From assembly GCA_002311385.1 (NCBI GenBank), contig DCAE01000054.1, positions 8,748-23,550 on the forward strand: DNA of 14,803 nt, given 5' to 3'. Origin of the DNA: Dehalococcoidia bacterium UBA1141. GTDB lineage: Bacteria; Chloroflexota; Dehalococcoidia; Lucifugimonadales; UBA3495. Below are positions 7,075-14,567 of this stretch, piece by piece; positions within the stretch are counted from its first letter, which is position 1; every line of letters starts with the position of its first letter. Below the pieces are notes generated by a model. The model was given only the letters and a program-made list of their open reading frames with translations. It was not told the origin of the DNA and did no database searches. The translations under genes and the position numbers were made by a program.

Positions 7075-8187
7075 TTAGTCCGGCATGCCTTCCATATCGA
7101 TGGTGGCGTAGTACTGTTTATCGCCGAGGGACCTGACTTTCTGCCAAAATTCTTCTCCTGCGGCGAGCCCTGAAGGGGTTCGTTCGGCGGTTTCCCGGTA
7201 GATATTCCAGGAGTCCGGGTGCAACCGCCGACTCTCGTCAAAAGCAGTTTCGGCTTCATCATTTCGACCGTTTCGTTTGAGGTATTGCCCCAGCTGAAAT
7301 TTAGCGTGGGCCTGGGCAATTTCGTTGCTCATCGACGGCACACGATCTCTCGCTTCGTCGGGGTCAAACAGGAACGAACTGGCGCTGCCATTCATTGCCC
7401 AGTCTTTCACGGCATCGATGTAGGTTGATTTCGCGCGTTTAGAACGTTCCACCGCCTCCGGCTTAAATGCTCCTGCCACTGGATCATATTCCTTTAAGAT
7501 ATCCAGGGAGCCGCCCGTCTCAACAGGGCGAAGGATTGTGCCTGATTCGTCAATCCAAACGGCTTGGGGCACATTGAACATGTTGTACAAAGAAGAAAGT
7601 AGGTGATTCTGATCGATCAGCGTGATAAACCCGGGAGAAGCGGCCTCGATCCAAGGTCGCGCAGCTTCGACATCCCCATCCATCGCCACCGATACAATCA
7701 CAAAGTTCTCGTTCTTTACGCTGTCAAACATAGTCTGCCAACCTGGCAGATCAAGTCGGCATCCTCACCAAGAAGCCCAGGTAATCAACAAGACGCGTTT
7801 CCCTCGAAAGTCAGTCAAAGAATGTAAATTACCATCGAGATCGGGCAGAGTGAAGTTGGGTGCCTCAAGACTAAGCAATGCATCGTTGCGATTGCTAGCG
7901 CCTTCGCCGAGGAGCCACACATCTGCATTCGCGTTGCGAACCACAGGCTTACCCATCAAATCCCAAAAAGCGGATACATTGACGGTATCCCCCCACACAA
8001 AAGAATCTGCTCTACCCGAGGGCGTGGGCACACAAACATCATCTTTGCAGAAGCCTTCAGGTTTCATCGACCAACCCGTAATCTCGGTGGTTTCAATGCC
8101 ACTGAGCCATAGTTCGTCTTTAGAATGTGATTCGCCTGATTGCGCCGCCACTTCAGTCGCGCTTGTCTCCGTTAGGACTGTAACCAT
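7075..8187 (-). CDS. Probable selenoprotein: TlpA/AhpC-like thioredoxin-fold protein with a Sec-Gly-Cys site
   Basis: The frame runs from ATG 8187, with AAGGTGG 7-8 nt upstream, to TAA 7075 (370 aa). It is interrupted only by a TGA at 7767-7765, codon 141. The text around it is ITWASW-[TGA]-GCRLDLPGWQ, so TGA sits where TlpA/ResA-like redoxins have their first catalytic cysteine and reads as selenocysteine, giving U141-G142-C143. The redoxin domain spans about 106-265, with LEAPNFTLPDLDG, FRGKRVLLITW and the cis-proline P207 in FNVPQAVWID. Before it, about 25-100, is a domain with C47 and C52 in KPEGFCKDDVCVP that I cannot name. After it, about 288-322 resembles one TPR. No signal peptide is visible, so a cytoplasmic thiol reductase or peroxidase role is likely; the substrate is unknown. 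The amidase lies 156 bp upstream on the same strand. A nonsense mutation that truncates the protein at residue 140 is the alternative. Confidence 0.75.
7734..7750 (-). promoter_or_regulatory. Candidate bacterial SECIS hairpin in the mRNA
   Basis: Read on the minus strand, UCUGCCA-GGU-UGGCAGA forms a perfect 7-bp stem with a GGU loop. The stem begins 15 nt and the loop 22 nt after the UGA at 7767-7765. Known bacterial SECIS elements lie within the coding sequence just after the UGA, with the apical loop roughly 16-37 nt downstream and a G in the first two loop positions, where SelB binds. This hairpin fits each rule. It also encodes the LPGWQ that follows the active site, so it can be tested by synonymous conservation in relatives. 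Confidence 0.65.
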
Positions 8188-8206
8188 GTTGTTCCCACCT
8201 TTTTTT

Positions 8207-8219
8207 ATCGAATATCGAT
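8207..8219. promoter_or_regulatory. Short palindrome upstream of the selenoprotein gene
   Basis: ATCGA-ATA-TCGAT, with exact 5-bp arms, lies about 20 bp before the ATG and just upstream of the ribosome binding site. It sits in an AT-rich stretch with a further TATCG copy at 8221-8225. This is where an operator or a -10 region would be. No convincing -35 box is visible, so the function is a guess. Confidence 0.25.
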
Positions 8220-8343
8220 TTATCGCGCTAACACAAACCGCCAGGTTTCCTAATTTGTAGAGTTTCTATCACCCGTATCCAAGTACCAAATACGCGGTCT
8301 GGGGCCTCTCCACCTCCCGGTGGCAAAACCTAACCCCCAGCAA

Positions 8344-9771
8344 TCAATCAGTCGGCTGGGACCGCGGGTCCACCGGTAACTTGAGGGACAACCCGGCCTC
8401 TCGCTCAAATATGGCTGCGGCCGATAACACTGAAAATTCATTGGTGCGTGGCCCTATGATTTGCAGCCCCACCGGGAGTCCCGATTTGGTGAATCCGCAA
8501 GGAACCGAAATCGATGGGCAGGCCGTTAGTGTTATGGCAAAGGTAATCAACAGCCAGGTCACATAATTGTCCAACTCAATCCCGTTGATTTCGGTGACAT
8601 AGCGCTTATCCACGTCAAAGGGAGGCACCGCCGCCGTGGGACATACCAACAAGTCGTAACGTTGGAAAAACTCGGCTGCTCGATGGGCAATTGCACCGCG
8701 GGCTAGTTCCGCTTGGGCAATATCACCTGCCTTGAGCTGAAGACCCTTTTCTATGTTCCAGATGACCTCAGGTTTGAGCTGGTCTCGGTGATTCTCAAGG
8801 AGAGACGCATAGGAACCGACGAACTGGGCTGCCCGCAGGGTCTGGAACGTTTCCTCGGCATCGTGCAGGTCTATGGTGTCCTCAACGACAGTCGCGCCCA
8901 TGCCCTCGAATATACTCATTGCCTTTGCGCACAGCTCACTCACTTCGGAATCGATGCTGGCTATACCCAAGTCCGGAGAAAAGGCGATTCGCCGAGGAGG
9001 ACTAGCCTGGTCCACAGCCGATACGTAAGGGAGCGTCGGAGCTGGCAAACTGATCGGGTCGTTCTGATGCTGTCCAGCCTGCGTATCCAAAAATAGAGCC
9101 ACATCCCCGACATTCCGGCCCATGGGGCCATCAACGGATAAGGTGGCGAATGGCAAAGCCCTGGGGCCGCTGGCAACTCGACCGGGGGAAGGTCTGAGTC
9201 CCACCACAGAGCAAAAGCTGGCCGGCTGGCGCAAGCTGCCCCCCAAATCAGTTCCTGTGGCAAGCCATACCTGGCCCGCCGCCAAAGCCACCGCCGATCC
9301 TCCCGATGAACCACCACAGGTCATGCCGGTATTCCAAGGGTTGCGGGTTTTGCCGAACACCTCATTGAAGGTATTGGCCCCGGCGCCGAACTCGGGTGTG
9401 TTGGATTTAGCAAGCACAATCCCGCCCTTTTCCTCTATGGTTTCCACTATGTAGTCAGATCGAGCGGGAATGTAGTCCGCGAAAATCGGAGAACCTTTGG
9501 TTGATCGCACCCCTGCCACGTCTTTTAGGTCCTTTACGGCGATTGGCAAACCGTACAGATAACCTCGGGGCGCATCTGCAATTCTGTTGGCCATAATCTT
9601 CTCGGCATGAGCCCGGGCGCGTTCGATGCACAGCGTGGGAAGCGCGTTCAAGCTTCCGTCGGTCTCCTCAATTCGCTGGATTGCCGCATCAATGAATTCC
9701 AACGGCGAAACCTCGCGCTTCTTCAACAATTCGACCGCTTGTCTGGCGGTCAGTTTTACCAGGGTTTGCAT
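8344..9771 (-). CDS. Amidase-signature family hydrolase
   Basis: A 475-aa amidohydrolase of the amidase-signature family, whose members hydrolyse amide bonds by a Ser-cisSer-Lys triad. K80 in GLPIAVKDLKDVAG, cis-Ser S155 in CGGSSGGSA and nucleophile S179 in TDLGGSLRQPA are all present. Their spacings (99 residues from K to S, 24 between serines) are exactly those of characterised enzymes such as FAAH. The C-terminal segment SISVPCGFTKSGLPVGLQIIGP is also typical. The start at 9771 follows GAGGTAGAGGTGAG, a good ribosome binding region. GatB and GatC are absent and the gene stands apart from translation genes, so it is more likely a catabolic amidase than GatA. The substrate cannot be told. 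It stops with TGA, showing that TGA is normally a stop in this genome. The selenoprotein gene follows on the same strand after 156 bp with no clear terminator between. Confidence 0.92.
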   Translation of the reverse strand: MQTLVKLTARQAVELLKKREVSPLEFIDAAIQRIEETDGSLNALPTLCIERARAHAEKIMANRIADAPRGYLYGLPIAVKDLKDVAGVRSTKGSPIFADYIPARSDYIVETIEEKGGIVLAKSNTPEFGAGANTFNEVFGKTRNPWNTGMTCGGSSGGSAVALAAGQVWLATGTDLGGSLRQPASFCSVVGLRPSPGRVASGPRALPFATLSVDGPMGRNVGDVALFLDTQAGQHQNDPISLPAPTLPYVSAVDQASPPRRIAFSPDLGIASIDSEVSELCAKAMSIFEGMGATVVEDTIDLHDAEETFQTLRAAQFVGSYASLLENHRDQLKPEVIWNIEKGLQLKAGDIAQAELARGAIAHRAAEFFQRYDLLVCPTAAVPPFDVDKRYVTEINGIELDNYVTWLLITFAITLTACPSISVPCGFTKSGLPVGLQIIGPRTNEFSVLSAAAIFEREAGLSLKLPVDPRSQPTD

Positions 9772-9993
9772 CTCACCTCTACCTCAAGTATCCGGCGTCT
9801 TGCCCTATCAAACAGCCAATCAACTCAACTATTGCTTGGCGTGCGCTATCTGAGGTGCCGTTATCTGAATTGCATTGTAAGAGCGGGAAGAGACAAGGGC
9901 AACATGAGATAACATTCTAGAACCCATGGAACGCATGGCTCAGCCGTTTAAGTGTGGACAAAACCAGTGGCCTAAGACTACTACTCCTCCATC

Positions 9994-12900
9994 ATGGCCA
10001 ATGACCGATTTCAACGTCGTTTAGATAACCTCTTGGACCAAATCGAGGAAGCGGTAGACCAACGTGACTGGCAAATTGTTCGCCAACTTGCTGATGACGT
10101 CCTCGTGCTGGATCCCGATAACTCCGATGCCGCGAAGTTCCGGGCCGCCGCCGAACGAGGACTCGCATTAACGCCCGACTCGGCTCCAAAGGCTCCCCAG
10201 CCAGAAACGTCCCCTACACACCCGCCAAGTCCGGCTGCTAGCGCCCCCGAAGCCGAACGGCAGCAGCTAACGGTCATGTTCTGCGACCTCCAAGGTTCCA
10301 CTGCGCTCTCCCAGCAGCTTGACCCGGAAGACCTCAGAGAAGTTATCCGCGGCTACCAAGAAGTTTGTGCGGGTGCTGTTGGTCGATTTGAAGGGCACAT
10401 AGCCAAATATCTAGGTGATGGGCTCCTTATCTACTTCGGCTATCCCCAGGCTCACGAAGATGACCCTCAACGAGCGGTTCGTGCTGGCCTGGCTATTCTG
10501 GCAGACATGGGCGGCCTTAACGCCCAGCTAAAAGCTGACAAGGACTTGGAGCTTGTCGTCCGCATAGGCGTCCACACGGGCTTAGTAGTGGCGGGAGAGA
10601 TGGGAGGCGGAGATACCGTAGAAGAACTGGCCATTGTCGGGGAGACGCCCAACATCGCTGCTCGACTAGAAGGGGCTGCCGAACCCAACACAGTAGCAAT
10701 CAGCGACATCACTGCCAACCTAGTCAAAGGGTTCTTCGTCTGCGAATCCATGGGAACGCATGAACTCAAAGGGATTTCCGAGCCCATGAATCTCTTCCGG
10801 GTTCTATCTGAAAGCGGCGCCCAGAGCCGCTTCGATGTGGCAGTAGCCGCTCAACTGACTCCATTAGTCGGGCGGGAACAGGAAGTGGGTTTGCTCATAG
10901 ATCGTTGGGAGCAAGTGGAGGAGGGATTGGGCCAAGTCGTGTTAATCAGTGGAGAGGCCGGGATTGGCAAGTCTCGGTTGCTTCAAGGGATTTACGACCA
11001 TCTGGAAGGACGGCCCCATTCGCTCCTGGTACACCGTTGCTCCCCCTACCACCAGAATAGCCCTTTGTTCCCCATCATCGATTCTATTGAACGTTGGCTC
11101 GGCTTCCGCAAGGAGGATTCTTCGGGAGAGCGGCTACGTTCCTTGGAGCAAAGGCTGGGAGACTACGCGGTCCAGGTTGATGAATCGGTTCAGTTGTTAG
11201 CTGGAATGCTGTCGGTGCCATTGGATGACCGGTATTCACCGCTGAACTTGAGCCCCCAACGACAACGGCAGCGGACAATGGAATTACTGGCGCAGCTTTT
11301 GGTGGAGACCGCTAATCAGCAACCGGTTTTGGCTGTGTATGAAGACCTGCATTGGGCGGACCCGACAACGCTGGAGTTTCTTGGGTTATTGGTTGACCAG
11401 ATTGCTACTTCAAAAGTCATGGCGATGTTCACATTTCGCCCAGAATTCAGCCAGCCTTGGGGGAGCCGGGGTCACCTTACCCATGTAACGCTAAACCGCC
11501 TGCCCCAGAGGTTGGCCAGCGACATGATGACCCGGCTGACCAACGGCAAAGAACTGCCCGAGGAGGTGGTCAGCCAGATAGCTGCCAAGAGTGACGGGGT
11601 TCCTCTGTTCGTGGAAGAACTGACTCAGATGGTTCTGGAGTCAGGGCTTCTCCGTGAAGTTGATGGGCGATACGAGTTAACCGAGCCACTGACTGCTCTG
11701 GCCATACCCTCCACACTTCAGGACTCGCTCACGGCCCGGTTGGACCGGTTGGGGGAGGTGAAAGAGGTAGTACAGCTGGCTGCTGTTTTGGGCAGGGAGT
11801 TTATATACCAACTGATTCAAGCCGTGTGCCAACAGGATGAAGCTCCCTTGGCGAATCATCTAAAGCAACTTGTTACCGGCGAGTTCCTGTACCAGCAAGG
11901 TGTCGCACCGGAGGCTAGCTATATATTCAAACATGCGCTTATCCGGGACGCAGCCTACAATTCCCTTCTGATTAGCCGGAGACATCAGTACCACAAGCTC
12001 GTGGCCCAAGTTTATGAAGAGAACTTCCCTGAGACTGTTGAAACACAGCCTGAACTTGTGGCCCATCACTATACCGAAGCCGGTTTGAACCAGGAGGCGA
12101 TTACCTATTGGGAAAAAGCGGGGCAGATCGCAATGCGGCGTTCGGCCAACGTGGAAGCCGCAAACCACGTTGCCAAGGGATTAGAGCTTCTGGGAACATT
12201 ACCGGATACACCGGAGCGGGCTCCACAAGAGGTGGCACTGCAGACTCTGTTGGGGCAATGCATGATTCAGGTCAAGGGTTATACCGCCCCGGAAGTACAA
12301 CGAGCATTCACGCGGGCCAGGGAGTTGATTGACCAGATCGGGTATAGCTCTCAGTACTTTCCAGTTTTGTTTGGTCTTTGGACCTACTACGCCGTACGTG
12401 GTGAATGGAAATCGGCTTTAGAGTTAGCCCACCCGCACTTGGAAGCCGCCCAAGCAACTCAGGAACCCTTTGCACTGCATATCGCCCACCGAAACATGGG
12501 CACGGCATTGATGTTTGGAGGAGACCTAGTTCCAGCGCAAGAGCACCTGCTACAGGGAATCGCCAGATATGAACTTCATGAGCACCGGTCTTTGGCGGTG
12601 ACTTACCATCAAGAACCGACGTCGGGTGCCTTCATGTGGAACAGCCGGAATCTATGGCTGATGGGTTATCCAGATCAGGCGCAGGGCATGCTTGCAGAAG
12701 CAGTTAATCTGGCGCAAGAAGTGGCGCATCCATTCACCTTGGTTTTCGTCTTTGCCAATGCTGTCATACGGGAAATAGAGTCTAGGGCCTTTCAATCTGC
12801 CTTAAATTACAACCAGGCACTGAATGAGCTCGCCCAAGACCAATCCGCGCCACTGTGGCTCAACGAGGTTCAATTAATGAATGGCATCTGCCATGCCCAT

Positions 12901-13236
12901 ATGGACTCAAAAACCCAAGGAGCCATTGCGAGCCTCACCCAAGCATTGGCTACAAGAACAAATATGGGGGTGATGATATTTCGAGTGAAGCTAACTTCAT
13001 GGCTGGCTGAGGCTCACCTGATCGCCGGAGAACCTCAAAACGGCTTGATAGCTTTGACCGAAGCAATGGACCGGATGAATGAATTCGGCGAGCGAGATTG
13101 GGAAGCGGAGCTATACCGCATAAAAGGCGAACTGCTGCTGTTGCCCGGCGGGAGCGACACGGAGGCTGAGGAGGGCTTCAACCAAGCCCTTGAAGTCGCC
13201 AGAGCGCTAAATCTCTGGAATTGCGGGCGGCCATGA
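9994..13236 (+). CDS. Class III adenylate/guanylate cyclase fused to an AAA/STAND-type ATPase and TPR repeats
   Basis: A large soluble signalling protein, 1080 aa as read. Residues 1-60 form a short helical repeat, followed by a Pro-rich linker. The cyclase domain (about 88-270) has metal ligands D98 in FCDLQGST and D142 in YLGDGLLIYFG, K259 in HELKG, and transition-state N220/R224 in GETPNIAARLE, so it looks active and would make a cyclic nucleotide. The ATPase starts at PLVGREQE (290), with Walker A GEAGIGKS (320-327) and Walker B near 445-451 in VLAVYEDLHWAD. TPR-like helices run from about 665 to the end. The ATP-switched module probably gates the cyclase on partner binding by the TPRs. 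An in-frame TAA lies seven codons before the ATG, fixing the start; no clear ribosome binding site is seen. The last few residues (NLWNCGRP) are out of frame: a one-base loss near 13206-13211 cuts off the usual C-terminus. Most of the protein should still be made. Confidence 0.88.
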   Translation: MANDRFQRRLDNLLDQIEEAVDQRDWQIVRQLADDVLVLDPDNSDAAKFRAAAERGLALTPDSAPKAPQPETSPTHPPSPAASAPEAERQQLTVMFCDLQGSTALSQQLDPEDLREVIRGYQEVCAGAVGRFEGHIAKYLGDGLLIYFGYPQAHEDDPQRAVRAGLAILADMGGLNAQLKADKDLELVVRIGVHTGLVVAGEMGGGDTVEELAIVGETPNIAARLEGAAEPNTVAISDITANLVKGFFVCESMGTHELKGISEPMNLFRVLSESGAQSRFDVAVAAQLTPLVGREQEVGLLIDRWEQVEEGLGQVVLISGEAGIGKSRLLQGIYDHLEGRPHSLLVHRCSPYHQNSPLFPIIDSIERWLGFRKEDSSGERLRSLEQRLGDYAVQVDESVQLLAGMLSVPLDDRYSPLNLSPQRQRQRTMELLAQLLVETANQQPVLAVYEDLHWADPTTLEFLGLLVDQIATSKVMAMFTFRPEFSQPWGSRGHLTHVTLNRLPQRLASDMMTRLTNGKELPEEVVSQIAAKSDGVPLFVEELTQMVLESGLLREVDGRYELTEPLTALAIPSTLQDSLTARLDRLGEVKEVVQLAAVLGREFIYQLIQAVCQQDEAPLANHLKQLVTGEFLYQQGVAPEASYIFKHALIRDAAYNSLLISRRHQYHKLVAQVYEENFPETVETQPELVAHHYTEAGLNQEAITYWEKAGQIAMRRSANVEAANHVAKGLELLGTLPDTPERAPQEVALQTLLGQCMIQVKGYTAPEVQRAFTRARELIDQIGYSSQYFPVLFGLWTYYAVRGEWKSALELAHPHLEAAQATQEPFALHIAHRNMGTALMFGGDLVPAQEHLLQGIARYELHEHRSLAVTYHQEPTSGAFMWNSRNLWLMGYPDQAQGMLAEAVNLAQEVAHPFTLVFVFANAVIREIESRAFQSALNYNQALNELAQDQSAPLWLNEVQLMNGICHAHMDSKTQGAIASLTQALATRTNMGVMIFRVKLTSWLAEAHLIAGEPQNGLIALTEAMDRMNEFGERDWEAELYRIKGELLLLPGGSDTEAEEGFNQALEVARALNLWNCGRP

Positions 13237-13373
13237 GCTTGGGCCGCCTGTGGCAAAAGCAAGGCAAGCAAGCGGAGGCCCGGGAGCTGGTGGCCGGTAT
13301 TTATGGCTAGTTCACCGAAGGCTTTGATACCCCAGACTTAATTGACGCCAAGGCGTTGCTGGAAGAGATATAG
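13209..13373 (+). pseudogene. Frameshifted C-terminal tail of the cyclase-ATPase-TPR gene
   Basis: In the frame one base away from the preceding ORF, the sequence reads KSLELRAAMSLGRLWQKQGK, then ARELVAGIYG, TAG, FTEGFDTPDLIDAKALLEEI and TAG. This is the standard ending of cyclase-TPR proteins, where the interrupted position is normally Trp (YGWFTEGFDT). TGG to TAG is one base. Two independent lesions, a frameshift near 13206-13211 and the TAG at 13308-13310, thus separate the tail from the gene. The loss removes the final TPR and capping helix. Confidence 0.75.
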
Positions 13374-13392
13374 TAGTCAAGCTTAGGTTCGT

Positions 13393-13557
13393 CTAAGCAT
13401 AGCCAAGCACTTGGTTGGGCGCCCACCACTGGGGAGAGTCGAACTCCACCAGCAACACGGGATGGCGTTGTTGGTTGCAATAACATCGATCTCAACAATC
13501 CAGTGGATGCAGGCTCACCAAGGAATTAAATAGCGCTAACCCTCGGGCCTCATCACG
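13393..13557 (-). other. Stretch without an intact gene; possible short coding remnant
   Basis: Between the cyclase tail and the luciferase-like fragment there is no intact gene. On the minus strand one frame reads HPVLLVEFDSPQWWAPNQVLGYA before a TAG at 13395-13393. It looks protein-like, but a TGA closes the frame a short way upstream. It may be the end of a deleted gene; I do not recognise it. No terminator or promoter stands out. Confidence 0.2.
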
Positions 13558-13746
13558 TTATTGTGTTCGGTCAAGGGCCTCCAAGACTGGAGCAAAGGCA
13601 TCCAATCCCTCTAATGAGTTTGGAAAGATACCAACGTGTATGTGGGAGAATCCTCGTTGCGCAAACCCGCGAAAAACATCCGCGATTTCATCAGGGTCAC
13701 CGGCGAGTGGCCAGCCATACCGGCTGCAGTTGTTCAAACTGGCCCG
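13558..13746 (-). pseudogene. C-terminal fragment of a luciferase-like (LLM class) flavin oxidoreductase
   Basis: From about 13716 down to the TAA at 13560-13558 the minus strand encodes GWPLAGDPDEIADVFRGF, then FSHIHVGIFPNSLEGLDAFAPVLEAL. This is the typical last 50 residues of LLM-class F420/FMN monooxygenases: a G-xP-ExIAD helix, the HIHVG strand and a final helix. A TGA at 13749-13747 closes the frame upstream and no barrel core precedes it, so only the tail survives. It belongs to a superfamily related to that of the intact monooxygenase at 386-1729, but it is not a copy of its C-terminus. The deletion that removed its 5' part probably also brought it next to the nitronate monooxygenase relic. 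Confidence 0.6.
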
Positions 13747-13771
13747 TCAAAATCCACTACCTGCTGGCCCC

Positions 13772-14175
13772 CTAAGCCAGGTTCATCTGATTGATAACCT
13801 CTTGCGCTTCAGTGACCAAGTCTCGCACGATCTGCCCGGCAGGCTTGATGTCATTTACCAGGCTGCATGACTCGCCAGCGTAAAGCACAGCCTGTTCTAT
13901 GTCACCTTCAAAACCGACCACGGGAACTGAGCTGGAAGCGTACTTCACCAGCGGGCTAGGATGATGTTGGTCCCGAAAGGCTTGTCGGTTAAGGCGCGTG
14001 TCCCCTGAACTTCCTGATGTATAAATGACGCAGGCGCTCCGGTCGCGGTGAGGACACCGCAAGCACCGGCGTTTCATACGGCCGCTGCCAGATCTAGTGT
14101 GGCCATGAATCCAAATCCGACCGAGAAAATGGGGTAGGAGATACCAAGTTGGTCGCAGATTGGAGTCTTGAGCAT
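13772..14175 (-). pseudogene. Nitronate monooxygenase (2-nitropropane dioxygenase family) with nonsense codon and internal deletion
   Basis: The original start is clear: ATG 14175 behind a GTGGAGGG ribosome binding site, 10 bp after the preceding gene. It reads MLKTPICDQLGISYPIFSVG, then FMATLDLAAAV, the FMN-barrel start of the family. A TGA at 14076-14074 follows, then NAGACGVLTATGAPA in the same frame, so Ser (TCA) to stop is a simple explanation. About 230 central residues are missing. A different frame resumes with the usual C-terminus: GDIEQAVLYAGESCSLVNDI and KPAGQIVRDLVTEAQEVI. Intact relatives are about 320-370 aa; only about 130 codons remain, so it is dead. Members oxidise alkyl nitronates with FMN. 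Unlike the UGA at 7767-7765, this one is not at a cysteine. Confidence 0.8.
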
Positions 14176-14185
14176 ATGCCCTCCA

Positions 14186-14509
14186 CTAGGAGAAGTTTCG
14201 CTCCTTCAGTTTCTCCTGCGTCACCAGTTCGTAGAACTCCACGCTCCATGGCTCGGTCAGCATAGGGAACATTTGGGAGATGAGTGTCCTTACTGTTTCG
14301 GGCAGTTTTGAGGGCCAATTGGGCTCTATGGCCTCTTGCGTCCACTCAGCATAGACGATGTTAGGCGTGCCAGGTAAGCCCTGGGATACGAACACTTGGG
14401 CCTTGTTACGCCCCTTCTCTTCATAGGCAGCGCACAACTGGGACATCAGATTAGCCACATCCCATACCTTGCCTTGCTCGGCCATGGCGATTCTTCTTAT
14501 GAGATACAT
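14186..14509 (-). CDS. Small protein, probably a dimeric alpha-beta barrel (ABM/NIPSNAP-like)
   Basis: A 107-aa protein of unknown function. It begins MYLIRRIAMAEQGKVWDVAN, a beta strand then helix. A strand around FVSQGLPGTPNIVYAEW and a closing helix end in WSVEFYELV. This beta-alpha-beta-beta order and the Trp-rich ending resemble the dimeric ferredoxin-like barrels of ABM/NIPSNAP proteins, which bind or oxidise small aromatic or acyl molecules. The fold call is by eye. The start is set by TAGGAGAG about 8 nt before ATG 14509. It is the first gene of a unit with the nitronate monooxygenase 10 bp downstream, so it may have worked with that enzyme. It remains open although its partner is destroyed, hinting at a separate role or recent loss. 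Confidence 0.65.
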   Translation of the reverse strand: MYLIRRIAMAEQGKVWDVANLMSQLCAAYEEKGRNKAQVFVSQGLPGTPNIVYAEWTQEAIEPNWPSKLPETVRTLISQMFPMLTEPWSVEFYELVTQEKLKERNFS

Positions 14510-14541
14510 CTCTATACTCTCCTATCCGTTGTCGCAAGCGG

Positions 14542-14567
14542 ATTGTAGCACCATCTTGTTGGGTCAA
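14542..14567 (-). promoter_or_regulatory. Weak candidate promoter of the ABM-like gene
   Basis: On the minus strand TACAAT (14547-14542) is a good -10 hexamer 32 bp before the ATG. TTGACC (14567-14562) resembles a -35 box but is only 14 bp away, shorter than the usual 16-18. The -10 is more believable than the pair. The rest of 14510-14803 shows no gene. Confidence 0.3.

Noticed and set aside
6841..7173. 110-aa plus-strand ORF as an independent gene
   Set aside because: Its first 55 codons match the end of the broken GAF domain and the rest runs through the hairpin and antisense to the selenoprotein gene.
7765..7767. TGA read as a sense codon because of an altered genetic code
   Set aside because: The amidase ends at a TGA at its expected C-terminus, so TGA is an ordinary stop here. 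Site-specific Sec insertion explains the case better.
8310..8323. CCACC-TCCC-GGTGG small hairpin between amidase and selenoprotein genes
   Set aside because: A 5-bp stem without a T run on the minus strand is too weak to call a terminator.
13426..13506. tRNA-like minus-strand element: 7-bp CCACTGG/CCAGTGG ends and a TTCGACT loop closed by GGAG/CTCC
   Set aside because: There is no D-arm, no anticodon arm, no CCA, and the length does not fit a standard tRNA. The resemblance to a tRNA-Sec is tempting given the selenoprotein, but unsupported. The same bases read as a protein remnant.
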